This document shows, piece by piece, positions 34,072 through 46,600 of a DNA stretch of 64,000 bases; the first letter of the stretch is position 1, and the number at the start of each line of letters is the position of its first letter. Location of the stretch: the NCBI RefSeq assembly GCF_012489685.1, contig NC_080046.1, positions 31,527,763 through 31,591,762 on the forward strand, read 5' to 3'. A model generated the notes under the pieces. The model was not told where the DNA came from. It searched no databases and saw only the letters and a program-made list of their open reading frames with translations. The DNA comes from Lotus japonicus. Lineage: Eukaryota > Streptophyta > Magnoliopsida > Fabales > Fabaceae. The position numbers were made by a program, and so were the translations under genes.

Positions 34072-35412
34072 TTATTACGCCTAATAATACTTTATTTGAC
34101 CGTTGCTCGTGTTTAAACTATAGAAGTTACACGAGGTTTAGAATAACACGTTAAGCCTAGAAAGTAGTCTTGCACCGATGCGTTTAACAAAGGAGCTAGA
34201 AGTTGAAGAATGAATCTCCGAGAGATTCCGTATGGATAGTATACGTATGGTGTCGAGAGTGTGTAGTTCCGTAGCGGCATCATTGAGGATTTAATATCAG
34301 GGTAATTGTGACTACTGGATGATAGGAACTCATTGACTGTTCCAGTGGGTTTTTCTAAATCTTCACCTTCGATGTATTAGGCCTGATCAACTTAATATTG
34401 AGGGGTGATATTCGGAATCAGAACTGGCAATGGACTTTGATAGATGGATTGGTAAGGTTGATTTGATTGGATCGAGGATTAGTTGACTTGGGAGGTAAAG
34501 TTCGTGTGAAGTATTTGTTTGCTTGCGAAGGAGTTATAGTTTTAAGAAAAGGATATTCATTTAAGAAGTATTGAAGAATTAAAGGACATTTGAGGTCCAA
34601 ACTTGGTGAAAGTTTAGGTTTAAGTCTATAATTCTTGCCTTAAGTGTTTAGGACTCAAAGTTTGTCAGGTCTTGAAACGAGAGACTAAGTATCGGATTGA
34701 TTGGAGGACGATCTAGTTACAGAAATAAAGAGTTAGTATTAAGATGAATACTTGAGGTTGTTATATGTGGACAAATTTCTTAGAGTCTAAGAGTGAATGG
34801 GACTTTGTTATGAAGTCCGATGTTGCATGCTGGGGTTAGCAAGTGATTTTCACTAAGTTGAATGAGGGTCTTAGGGTTAAGATTGACCTTGGGAGGTGAA
34901 AATCATGTACGAATAAGATATTTAGTGGTGTTAGCATTAACGATTGTAGTTAAACCTCAGAATGTTGAGGGATCGGATGATAAAATGACTAGTTAAGTTT
35001 CCCGAGGTACAGTTATGATTTGATCTTCTAGGGAATAAGTTCGGATTTGGGGGAAGTGTTAAGGATTTTAGGTAATTGTAAAGTGGGTTGTGAATAAGTG
35101 AAGGTTGGTTTTATGGTTCGGGTAAGGGAAGTCTCGAAAAAGGGGAGATGACAATGATGGATTGTAAGATATTGATATGATGATTAGCTTATAAGTTGTT
35201 GATGAACGGATGTTAAAAGGGATTGGGTCTAGCGATGCACAAGGTATCAAGACTTGAGTCGAGTTTTAATTTGAATGATGACTAAGTAGAAGATTGATTT
35301 CATGGTGCGAATGAGGATAGTTACGAAGTTGGAATCGACGTTAATGGACTAGTAGATTCCAAGGGAATAGTTCGTCTATGAGTTATAGAGCGATCGAGTT
35401 AAGTTTTGAATC
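34072..35412 (+). pseudogene. Decayed pol region of element C
   Basis: About 1.34 kb where protease, RT and RNase H would be expected. Only a trace of the protease N-terminus is readable just after gag. No YxDD or other RT motif in any frame. Its first 336 bases match positions 1-336 of copy A, so the loss predates amplification of both copies. Confidence 0.7.
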
Positions 35413-36672
35413 ATGAGTGGAGGTCACAAAAGCAAGTTGAGCATTCACCCTGGAAGGAAAAAGATGTATCAGGACTTGAAGGTGAATTTTTGGTGGCCAG
35501 GGATGAAGAGACAAGTGGCAGGATATGTAGCTGCATGTTTAATCTGTCAGAAGGCGAAGGTGGAACATCAGAAATCTTCAGGTATGCTACAGAGCTTGGA
35601 TGTACCTCAATGGAAATGGGATAGCATATCGATGGATTTTGTCGTGGCGTTGCCAAGAACTCAAAAAGGATATGATTCGATTTGGGTAGTCGTGGATCGA
35701 TTGACTAAGTCGGCTCATTTCATACCTGTGAGGACCACGTACAACGTGGAGAAGCTATCAGAGATATATATAGCTGAGATTGTGCGACTTCATGGAGTGC
35801 CAATAAGTATCGTTTCCGATAGAGACCCGAAGTTTACTTCACATTTGTGGGGAGCTATTCATAATGCTTTGGGAACGAGGCTGAGATTAAGTTCTGCTTA
35901 TCATCCACAGACTGATGGGCAAACTGAGAGAGAACTATCCAATCATTGGAGGATTTGCTACGAGCTTGCGTGTTAGGCAACAAGGGCAGTTGGGATACCC
36001 TAATGCCACTGATTGAGTTCACATACAACAACAGTTTTCATACGACTATAGGCATGGCACCGTATGAGGCATTGTATGGCCGCAAGTGTAGAACACCTTA
36101 TGTTGGTATCAAGATGGAGAGAATTGTTAGTAGGACCGGAACTTCTGCAACAGACAACTGAGAAGATTAAACAGATCAGGGAAAAGATGAAGGCTTCTCA
36201 GAGTAGACAGAAGAGCTATGCAGATCAAAGGCGCAGAACCCTGGAATTCGAAGAAGGAGATCATGTGTTTCTGCGAGTTACCCAGACTACAGGAGTTGGT
36301 CGAGCAATCAAGTCAAGAAAGCTGACGCCAAAGTTCATTGGACCTTATCAGATTACTCGTCGTGTAGGACCGGTAGCTTATCAGATCGCATTACCGCCTT
36401 TTCTATCAAACGTTCACGATGTATTCCATGTGTCACAACTGCGGAAGTATATTGCTGATCCGACGCACGTCATCGAGCTGGATGACATTGAGTTGAAGGA
36501 TAACTTGTCTTTCGAGACACCGCCAATCAGCATTGGTGACACAAGGGTAAAGCAGTTGAGGGGTAAAGAGATCGAGTTAGTGAATTATTTGGAACAAGGA
36601 CACCGGCGAGCAACGTGGGAGCTGAAGGAAAAGATCAAGGAACAGTATCCAGAACTTTTTACTGACCCTTAA
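35413..36672 (+). pseudogene. int: Integrase with chromodomain-like end, frameshifted (element C)
   Basis: Ty3/gypsy integrase in three overlapping frames. 35413-35976 has the HHCC zinc-binding region (SIHPGRKKMY, ACLICQKAK) and the DDE core (MDFVVALP, VSDRDPKF, TDGQTE). The frame then shifts near 35925-35935, where GAGAGAGA looks like a 2-bp expansion. 35946-36161 continues with IEFTYNNSFHTTIGMAPYEA. A second shift near 36100 (a T lost from a short T run is the simplest explanation) leads into 36064-36672, which has FIGPYQITRRVGPVAYQI and a chromodomain-like tail ending at 36672. Because homopolymer losses are common near the adjacent gap, these shifts may be assembly errors. Confidence 0.85.
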
Positions 36673-36690
36673 GTTTCGAGGTCGAAACTT

Positions 36691-36709
36691 TCTTTTTGGA
36701 GGGTAGTAA
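36691..36709 (+). other. Polypurine tract, element C
   Basis: TTTTTGGAGGGTAGTAA immediately before the 3' LTR start, the plus-strand primer site. The equivalent in element B is at ~28380-28392. Confidence 0.7.
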
Positions 36710-37563
36710 TGTAAGGCCCAAGTTTTAACGCTTTGGATAAGTGAATAAAATAAAAAAGTTATTTGATTTAGATAAATTTGGGAAGGAAAGAGGTTCAGGA
36801 AAAGTCCAAGAATGTATCGAAAAACCGAAAGAGTTATAGCACGACTAACATACGCTTAATCCTAGTCAAAGGTATTAGTGAATAGTTAATTACGTTTAGG
36901 ACACGATGGAAACTAATTCCAAAAATCCTCAGAGAAATGTTAGAACTTCTCTTTTCCGTCCTTAAACAACCATTTCGATGCGAAATCCTGGAAAGTACGA
37001 ACGTCAAATTCCAATTCTCGGAAGTTTGCCGAAACGGAATCCCTGATAGTTCGAGAAAACCTAAGATCGACAGACGATGAAGACTTTTTCTATTCGGAGC
37101 TGCAAAAGAAGATTCCACCCGCGTTCTCCTATTTCTCTCGTCAATTCTGATCTTTCTTCAGAAGGAAGTTTTCTCATCCGACGATCACTGCAAAAAATAG
37201 TTTTTCGGGATAAACCGACTTACACCGACTTATGCCGATCTTGGATCTTCTGGTTAATTCCAAGAATCCTATTTTGAGTTCTGGAATTCTGTCGCCAGAA
37301 CCTATCTTAGAATTTACAGAGGAATGCACAGGAAAAATCGGAATCGCGAAATAATCATTTTCCCGCGTTTTCCATTTCCTATATATACTTTGAAAAATAG
37401 AAAAAAACAAAAAAAAACCATCACCTGCACCCATTTGGCCGTGGCTTTCAAGGAGGAAGGAGGAGAAGAAGAGTTTTCCGTTTCTTGCCCGTTTGCTTCA
37501 CCGATCGTCACTAATCGAAGACCTCGAGGTAGGTAATCTATACTCTCCTTCGAATCGTCGTTT
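36710..37563 (+). repeat. 3' LTR of element C, truncated by gap
   Basis: First ~854 bp of the LTR, then Ns. Compared with 28814-29670 it lacks single bases in several short runs (for example CCTAGTC for CCTAGGTC, CATTTGG for CATTTTGG, GAGTTTTCC for GAGTTTTTCC). This pattern suggests low-quality consensus rather than real divergence. Confidence 0.9.
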
Positions 37564-37663
37564 NNNNNNNNNNNNNNNNNNNNNNNNNNNNNNNNNNNNN
37601 NNNNNNNNNNNNNNNNNNNNNNNNNNNNNNNNNNNNNNNNNNNNNNNNNNNNNNNNNNNNNNN
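37564..37663. other. Assembly gap (100 Ns)
   Basis: Exactly 100 Ns, a common placeholder for an unsized gap. It separates the LTR of element C from the satellite. The rest of C's 3' LTR (~3 kb) and of element B should lie here if the join is correct. Confidence 0.98.
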
Positions 37664-40600
37664 ATGGGTGTTTATGGTTTAGGGTTTAAGGTTTAGGGTT
37701 TAGGGTAGGACAAAAGGAAAAAGAGGCCAACATATAGCTTTTGAGAGGACATAAATTTAAAATCGATGTTATCATTGTATTCATATGAGTTCGTAGAGCT
37801 CAACTAAAACTTACTACAAATGGAGAATTGTAACGAAATAAGTACAGTAGAACCAAAGGAGAATGAGGCCAACATATAGCTTTTGAGTGGAGAAATTATC
37901 TCTAATGACAAAAAGTGTCTTGTTGTACCACAATAAGTTAAGCTCATGATATTCCTCCACCGAATGTGATGCAAGTTCGTAGAGCTCAACTAAATATGGG
38001 TGATTTTGGTTTAGGGTTTAAGGTTTAGGGTTTAGGGTAGGACAAAAGGATAAAGAGGCAAACATATACCTTTGAGAGGACATAAATTTAAAATCGATGT
38101 TATTAATCCATTGTATGTCAAATGAGTTCCTAGAGCTCGACTAAACTTAGTACAAATGGAGAATTGTAACGAAATAAGTACAGTAGAACCAAAGGAGAAT
38201 GAGCCAACATATAGCTTTTTGAGTGGAGAAATGCCTCTCTAATGACAAAAAGTGTCTTGTTGTACCACAATAAGTTTAAGCTCATGATATTCCTCCACCG
38301 AATGTGATGCAAGTTCGTAGAGCTCAACTAATATGGGTGTTATGGTTTAGGGTTTAAGGTTTAGGTTTAGGGTAGGACAAAAGAAAAAGAGGCCAACATA
38401 TAGCTTTTGAGAGGACATAAATTGAAAATTGATGTTATCATTGTAATTCATATGAGTTCGTAGAGCTCAACCTAAAACTTACTACAAATGGAGAATTGTA
38501 ACGAAATAAGTACAGTAGAACCAAGGAGAATGAGGCCAACATATAGCTTTTGAGTGGAGAAATTATTCTCTAATGACAAAAAGTGTCTTGTTGTACCACA
38601 ATAAGTATAAGCTCATGATATTCCTCCACCGAATGTGATGCCAGTTCGTAGAGCTCAACTAAATATGGGTGATTATGGTTTAGGGTTTAAGGTTTAGGGT
38701 TTAGGGTCAGACAAAAGGATAAAGAGGCCAACATATAGCCTTTGAGAGGACAGAAATTTAAAATCGATGTTATTAATCCGTTGTATGTCAAATGAGTTCC
38801 TAGAGCTCAACTAAAACTTACTACAAATGGAGAATTGTAACGAAATAAGTACAGTAGAACCAATGGAGAATGAGCCAACATATAGCTTTTGAGTGGAGAA
38901 ATTATTCTCTAATGACAAAAAGTGTCTTGTTGTACCACAATAAGTTTAAGCTCATGATATTCCTCCACCGAATGTGATGCAAGTTCGTAGAGCTCAACTA
39001 AATATGGGCGATTATGGTTTAGGGTTTAAGGTTTAGGTTTTTGGGTCGGACAATAGGATAAAGAGGCCAACATATAGCCTTTGAGAGGACAGAAATTTAA
39101 AATCGATGTTATTAATCCATTGTATGTCAAATGAGTTCCTATAGCTCAACTAAAACTTACTACAAATGGAGAATTGTAACGAAATAAGTACCGTAGAACC
39201 AAAGGAGAATGAGGCCAACATATAGCTTTTGAGTGGAGAAATGCCTCTTTAATGACAAAAAGTGTCTTGTTGTACCACAATAAGTTTAAGCTCATGATAT
39301 TCCTCCACCGAATGTGATGCAAGTTCGTACAGCTCAACTAAATATGGGTGATTATGGTTTAGGGTTTAAGGTTTAGGGTTTAGGGTCGGACAAAAGGATA
39401 AAGAGGCCAATATATACCTTTTAAGAGGACATAAATTCAAAATCGAAGTCATTAATCCATTGTATGTGAGACTAGTTCGTAGAGCTCAACTGAAACTTAC
39501 TACAAAAGGAGAATTGTAACGAAATAAGTACAGTAGAACCAAAGGAGAATGAGGCCAACATATAGCTTTTGAGTGGAGAAATTATTCTCTAATGACAAAA
39601 AGTGTCTTGTTGTACCACATTAAGTATAAGCTCATGATATTCCTCCACCGAATGTGATGCAAGTACGTAGAGCTCAATTAAATATGGGTGTTTAGGGTTT
39701 AGGGTTTAAGGGTTAGGGTTTAGGGTAGCCCAAAAGGAAAAAGAGGCCAATATATACCTTTTAAGAGGACATAAATTCAAAATCGAAGTCATTAATCCAT
39801 TGTATGTGAGACGAGTTCGTAGAGCTCAACTGAAACTTACTACAAATGGAGAATTGTAACGAAAAAAGTACAGTAGAACCAAAGGAGAATGAGGCCAACA
39901 TATAGCTTTTGAGTGGAGAAATTATTCTCTAATGACAAAAAGTGTCTTGTTGTACCACAATAAGTATAAGCTCATGATATTCCTCCACCGAATGTGATGC
40001 AAGTTCGTAGAGCTCTACTAAATATGGGTGATTATGGTTTAGGGTTTAAGGTTTAGGGTTTAGGGTCGGACAAAAGGATAAAGAGGCCAACATATAGCCT
40101 TTGAGAGGACAGAAATTTAAATTTGATGTTATTAATCCATTGTATGTCAAATGAGTTCCTAGAGCTCAACTAAAACTTACTACAAATGGAGAATTGTAAC
40201 GAAATAAGTACAGTAGAACCAAAGGAGAATGAGGCCAACATATAGCTTTTGAGTGGAGAAATTATTCTCTAATGACAAAAAGTGTCTTGTTGTACCACAA
40301 TAAGTATAAGCTCATGATATTCCTCCACCGAATGTGATGCAAGTTCGTAGAGCTCTACTAAATATGGGTGATTATGGTTTAGGGTTTAAGGTTTAGGGTT
40401 TAGGGTCGGACAAAAGGATAAAGAGGCCAACATATAGCCTTTGAGAGGACAGAAATTTAAATTTGATGTTATTAATCCATTGTATGTCAAATGAGTTCCT
40501 AGAGCTCAACTAAAACTTACTACAAATGGAGAATTGTAACGAAATAAGTACAGTAGAACCAAAGGAGAATGAGGCCAACATATAGCTTTTGAGTGGAGAA

Positions 40601-43600
40601 ATTGTTCTCTAATGACAAAAAGTGTCTTGTTGTACCACAATAAGTATAAGCTCATGATATTCCTCCACCGAATGTGATGCAAGTTCGTAGAGCTCAACTA
40701 AATATGGGTGTTTAGGGTTTTGGGTTTAAGGTTTAGGGTTTAGGGTAGCACAAAAGGAAAAAGAGGCCAATGTATACCTTTTAAGATGACATAAATTCAA
40801 AATCGAAGTCATTAATCCATTGTATGTCAGACGAGTTCGTAGAGCTCAACTGAAACTTACTACAAACGGAGAATTGTAACGAAATAAGTACAGTAGAACC
40901 AAAGGAGAATGAGGCCAACATATAGCTTTTGAGTGGAGAAATTATCTCTAATGACAAAAAGTGTCTTGTTGTACCACAATAAGTATAAGCTCATGATATT
41001 CCTCCACCGAATGTGATGCAAGTTCGTAGAGCTCAACTAAATATGGGTGATTATGGTTTAGGGTTTAAGGTTTAGGGTTTAGGGTCGGACAAAAGGATAA
41101 AGAGGCCAACATATAGCCTTTGAGAGGATAGAAATTTAAAATCGATGTTATTAATCCATTGTATGTCATATGAGTTCGTAGAGCTCAACTGAAACTTACT
41201 ACAAATGGAGAATTGTAACGAAATAAGTACAGTAGAACCAAAGGAGAATGAGGCCAACATATAGCTTTTGAGTGGAGAAATGCCTCTCTAATGACAAAAA
41301 GTGTCTTGTTGTACCACAATAAGTTTAAGCTCATGATATTCCTCCACCGAATGTGATGCAAGTTCGTAGAGCTCAACTAAATATGGGTGTTTATGGTTTA
41401 GGGTTTAAGGTTTAGGGTTTAGGGTAGGACAAAAGGAAAAAGAGGCCAACATATAGCTTTTGAGAGGACATAAATTGAAAATCGATGTTATCATTGTAAT
41501 TCATATGAGTTCGTAGAGCTCAACTAAAACTTACTACAAATGGAGAATTGTAACGAAATAAGTACAGTAGAACCAAAGGAGAATGAGGCCAACATATAGC
41601 TTTTGAGTGGAGAAATTATTCTCTAATGACAAAAAGTGTCTTGTTGTACCACAATAAGTATAAGCTCATGATATTCCTCCACCGAATGTGATGCAAGTTC
41701 GTAGAGCTCAACTAAATATGGGTGATTTTGGTTTAGGATTTAAGGTTTAGGGTTTAGGGTAGGACAAAAGGATAAAGAGGCAAACATATACCCTTTGAGA
41801 GGACATAAATTTAAAATCGATGTTATTAATCCATTGTATGTCAAATGAGTTCCTAGAGCTCGACTAAAACTTAGTACAAATGGAGAATTGTAACGAAATA
41901 AGTACAGTAGAACCAAAGGAGAATGAGCCAACATATAGCTTTTGAGTGGAGAAATGCCTCTCTAATGACAAAAAGTGTCTTGTTGTACCACAATAAGTTT
42001 AAGCTCATGATATTCCTCCACCGAATGTGATGCAAGTTCGTAGAGCTCAACTAAATATGGGTGTTTATGGTTTAGGGTTTAAGGTTTAGGGTTTAGGGTA
42101 GGACAAAAGGAAAAAGAGGCCAACATATAGCTTTTGAGAGGACATAAATTGAAAATTGATGTTATCATTGTAATTCATATGAGTTCGTAGAGCTCAACTA
42201 AAACTTACTACAAATGGAGAATTGTAACGAAATAAGTACAGTAGAACCAAAGGAGAATGAGGCCAACATATAGCTTTTGAGTGGAGAAATTATTCTCTAA
42301 TGACAAAAAGTGTCTTGTTGTACCACAATAAGTATAAGCTCATGATATTCCTCCACCGAATGTGATGCAAGTTCGTAGAGCTCAACTAAATATGGGTGAT
42401 TATGGTTTAGGGTTTAAGGTTTAGGGTTTAGGGTCAGACAAAAGGATAAAGAGGCCAACATATAGCCTTTGAGAGGACAGAAATTTAAAATCGATGTTAT
42501 TAATCCATTGTATGTCAAATGAGTTCCTAGAGCTCAACTAAAACTTACTACAAATGGAGAATTGTAACGAAATAAGTACAGTAGAACCAAAGGAGAATGA
42601 GGCCAACATATAGCTTTTGAGTGGAGAAATTGTTCTCTAATGACAAAAAGTGTCTTGTTGTACCACAATAAGTATAAGCTCATGATATTCCTCCACCGAA
42701 TGTGATGCAAGTTCGTAGAGCTCAACTAAATATGGGTGTTTAGGGTTTTGGGTTTAAGGTTTAGGGTTTAGGGTAGCACAAAAGGAAAAAGAGGCCAATG
42801 TATACCTTTTAAGATGACATAAATTCAAAATCGAAGTCATTAATCCATTGTATGTCAGACGAGTTCGTAGAGCTCAACTGAAACTTACTACAAAAGGAGA
42901 ATTGTAACGAAATAAGTACAGTAGAACCAAAGGAGAATGAGGCCAACATATAGCTTTTGAGTGGAGAAATTATTCTCTAATGACAAAAAGTGTCTTGTTG
43001 TACCACAATAAGTATAAGCTCATGATATTCCTCCACCGAATGTGATGCAAGTTCGTAGAGCTCAACTAAATATGGGTGATTATGGTTTAGGGTTTAAGGT
43101 TTAGGGTTTAGGGTCGGACAAAAGGATAAAGAGGCCAACATATAGCCTTTGAGAGGATAGAAATTTAAAATCGATGTTATTAATCCATTGTATGTCATAT
43201 GAGTTCGTAGAGCTCAACTGAAACTTACTACAAATGGAGAATTGTAACGAAATAAGTACAGTAGAACCAAAGGAGAATGAGGCCAACATATAGCTTTTGA
43301 GTGGAGAAATGCCTCTCTAATGACAAAAAGTGTCTTGTTGTACCACAATAAGTTTAAGCTCATGATATTCCTCCACCGAATGTGATGCAAGTTCGTAGAG
43401 CTCAACTAAATATGGGTGTTTATGGTTTAGGGTTTAAGGTTTAGGGTTTAGGGTAGGACAAAAGGAAAAAGAGGCCAACATATAGCTTTTGAGAGGACAT
43501 AAATTGAAAATCGATGTTATCATTGTAATTCATATGAGTTCGTAGAGCTCAACTAAAACTTACTACAAATGGAGAATTGTAACGAAATAAGTACAGTAGA

Positions 43601-46600
43601 ACCAAAGGAGAATGAGGCCAACATATAGCTTTTGAGTGGAGAAATTATTCTCTAATGACAAAAAGTGTCTTGTTGTACCACAATAAGTATAAGCTCATGA
43701 TATTCCTCCACCGAATGTGATGCAAGTTCGTAGAGCTCAACTAAATATGGGTGATTTTGGTTTAGGATTTAAGGTTTAGGGTTTAGGGTAGGACAAAAGG
43801 ATAAAGAGGCAAACATATACCCTTTGAGAGGACATAAATTTAAAATCGATGTTATTAATCCATTGTATGTCAAATGAGTTCCTAGAGCTCGACTAAAACT
43901 TAGTACAAATGGAGAATTGTAACGAAATAAGTACAGTAGAACCAAAGGAGAATGAGCCAACATATAGCTTTTGAGTGGAGAAATGCCTCTCTAATGACAA
44001 AAAGTGTCTTGTTGTACCACAATAAGTTTAAGCTCATGATATTCCTCCACCGAATGTGATGCAAGTTCGTAGAGCTCAACTAAATATGGGTGTTTATGGT
44101 TTAGGGTTTAAGGTTTAGGGTTTAGGGTAGGACAAAAGGAAAAAGAGGCCAACATATAGCTTTTGAGAGGACATAAATTGAAAATTGATGTTATCATTGT
44201 AATTCATATGAGTTCGTAGAGCTCAACTAAAACTTACTACAAATGGAGAATTGTAACGAAATAAGTACAGTAGAACCAAAGGAGAATGAGGCCAACATAT
44301 AGCTTTTGAGTGGAGAAATTATTCTCTAATGACAAAAAGTGTCTTGTTGTACCACAATAAGTATAAGCTCATGATATTCCTCCACCGAATGTGATGCAAG
44401 TTCGTAGAGCTCAACTAAATATGGGTGATTATGGTTTAGGGTTTAAGGTTTAGGGTTTAGGGTCAGACAAAAGGATAAAGAGGCCAACATATAGCCTTTG
44501 AGAGGACAGAAATTTAAAATCGATGTTATTAATCCGTTGTATGTCAAATGAGTTCCTAGAGCTCAACTAAAACTTACTACAAATGGAGAATTGTAACGAA
44601 ATAAGTACAGTAGAACCAATGGAGAATGAGGCCAACATATAGCTTTTGAGTGGAGAAATTATTCTCTAATGACAAAAAGTGTCTTGTTGTACCACAATAA
44701 GTTTAAGCTCATGATATTCCTCCACCGAATGTGATGCAAGTTCGTAGAGCTCAACTAAATATGGGCGATTATGGTTTAGGGTTTAAGGTTTAGGGTTAAG
44801 GGTCGGACAATAGGATAAAGAGGCCAACATATAGCCTTTGAGAGGACAGAAATTTAAAATCGATGTTATTAATCCATTGTATGTCAAATGAGTTCCTATA
44901 GCTCAACTAAAACTTACTACAAATGGAGAATTGTAACAAAATAAGTACCGTAGAACCAAAGGAGAATGAGGCCAACATATAGCTTTTGAGTGGAGAAATG
45001 CCTCTTTAATGACAAAAAGTGTCTTGTTGTACCACAATAAGTTTAAGCTCATGATATTCCTCCACCGAATGTGATGCAAGTTCGTAGAGCTCAACTAAAT
45101 ATGGGTGATTATGGTTTAGGGTTTAAGGTTTAGGGTTTAGGGTCGGACAAAAGGATATAGAGGCCAATATATACCTTTTAAGAGGACATAAATTCAAAAT
45201 CGAAGTCATTAATGTATTGTATGTGAGACGAGTTCGTAGAGCTCAACTGAAACTTACTACAAATGGAGAATTGTAACGAAATAAGTACAGTAGAACCAAA
45301 GGAGAATGAGGCCAACATATAGCTTTTGAGTGGAGAAATTATTCTCTAATGACAAAAAGTGTCTTGTTGTACCACATTAAGTATAAGCTCATGATATTCC
45401 ACCACCGAATGTGATGCAAGTTCGTAGAGCTCAACTAAATATGGGTGTTTAGGGTTTAGGGTTTAAGGGTTAGGGTTTAGGGTAGCACAAAAGGAAAAAG
45501 AGGCCAATATATACCTTTTAAGAGGACATAAATTCAAAATCGAAGTCATTAATCCATTGTATGTGAGACGAGTTCGTAGAGCTCAACTGAAACTTACTAC
45601 AAATGGAGAATTGTAACGAAAAAAGTACTGTAGAACCAAAGGAGAATGAGGCCAACATATAGCTTTTGAGTGGAGAAATTATTCTCTAATGACAAAAAGT
45701 GTCTTGTTGTACCACAATAAGTATAAGCTCATGATATTCCTCCACCGAATGTGATGCAAGTTCGTAGAGCTCAACTAAATATGGGTGATTATGGTTTAGG
45801 GTTTAAGGTTTAGGGTTTAGGGTCGGACAAAAGGATAAAGAGGCCAACATATAGCCTTTGAGAGGACAGAAATTTAAAATCGATGTTATTAATCCATTGT
45901 ATGTCAAATGAGTTCCTAGAGCTCAACTAAAACTTACTACAAATGGAGAATTGTAACGAAATAAGTACAGTAGAACCAAAGGAGAATGAGGCCAACATAT
46001 AGCTTTTGAGTGGAGAAATTATTCTCTAATGACAAAAAGTGTCTTGTTGTACCACAATAAGTATAAGCTCATGATATTCCTCCACCGAATGTGATGCAAG
46101 TTCGTAGAGATCAACTAAATATGGGTGTTTAGGGTTTTGGGTTTAAGGTTTAGGGTTTAGGGTAGCACAAAAGGAAAAAGAGGCCAATGTATACCTTTTA
46201 AGAGGACATAAATTCAAAATCGAAGTCATTAATCCATTGTATGTGAGACGAGTTCGTAGAGCTCAACTGAAACTTACTACAAATGGAGAATTGTAACGAA
46301 ATAAGTACAGTAGAACCAAAGGAGAATGAGGCCAACATATAGCTTTTGAGTGGAGAAATTATTCTCTAATGGCAAAAAGTGTCTTGTTGTACCACAATAA
46401 GTATAAGCTCATGATATTCCTCCACCGAATGTGATGCAAGTTCGTAGAGCTCAACTAAATATGGGTGATTATGGTTTAGGGTTTAAGGTTTAGGGTTTAG
46501 GGTCGGACAAAAGGATAAAGAGGCCAACATATAGCCTTTGAGAGGACAGAAATTTAAAATCGATATTATTAATCCATTGTATGTCAAATGAGTTCCTAGA

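Larger units (their letters stand above)
28814..37563 (+). mobile_element. Tekay-like element C (A family, non-autonomous)
   Basis: Full 5' LTR (28814-32662), PBS, gag, a decayed ~1.3-kb stretch, integrase and a 3' LTR truncated at the assembly gap. It is inserted into B's integrase frame; the left target flank is GAGTA (28809-28813). No RT/RNase H is present between gag and integrase, so transposition must depend on another element. Very high similarity to copy A suggests recent activity of the family despite that loss. Confidence 0.9.
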
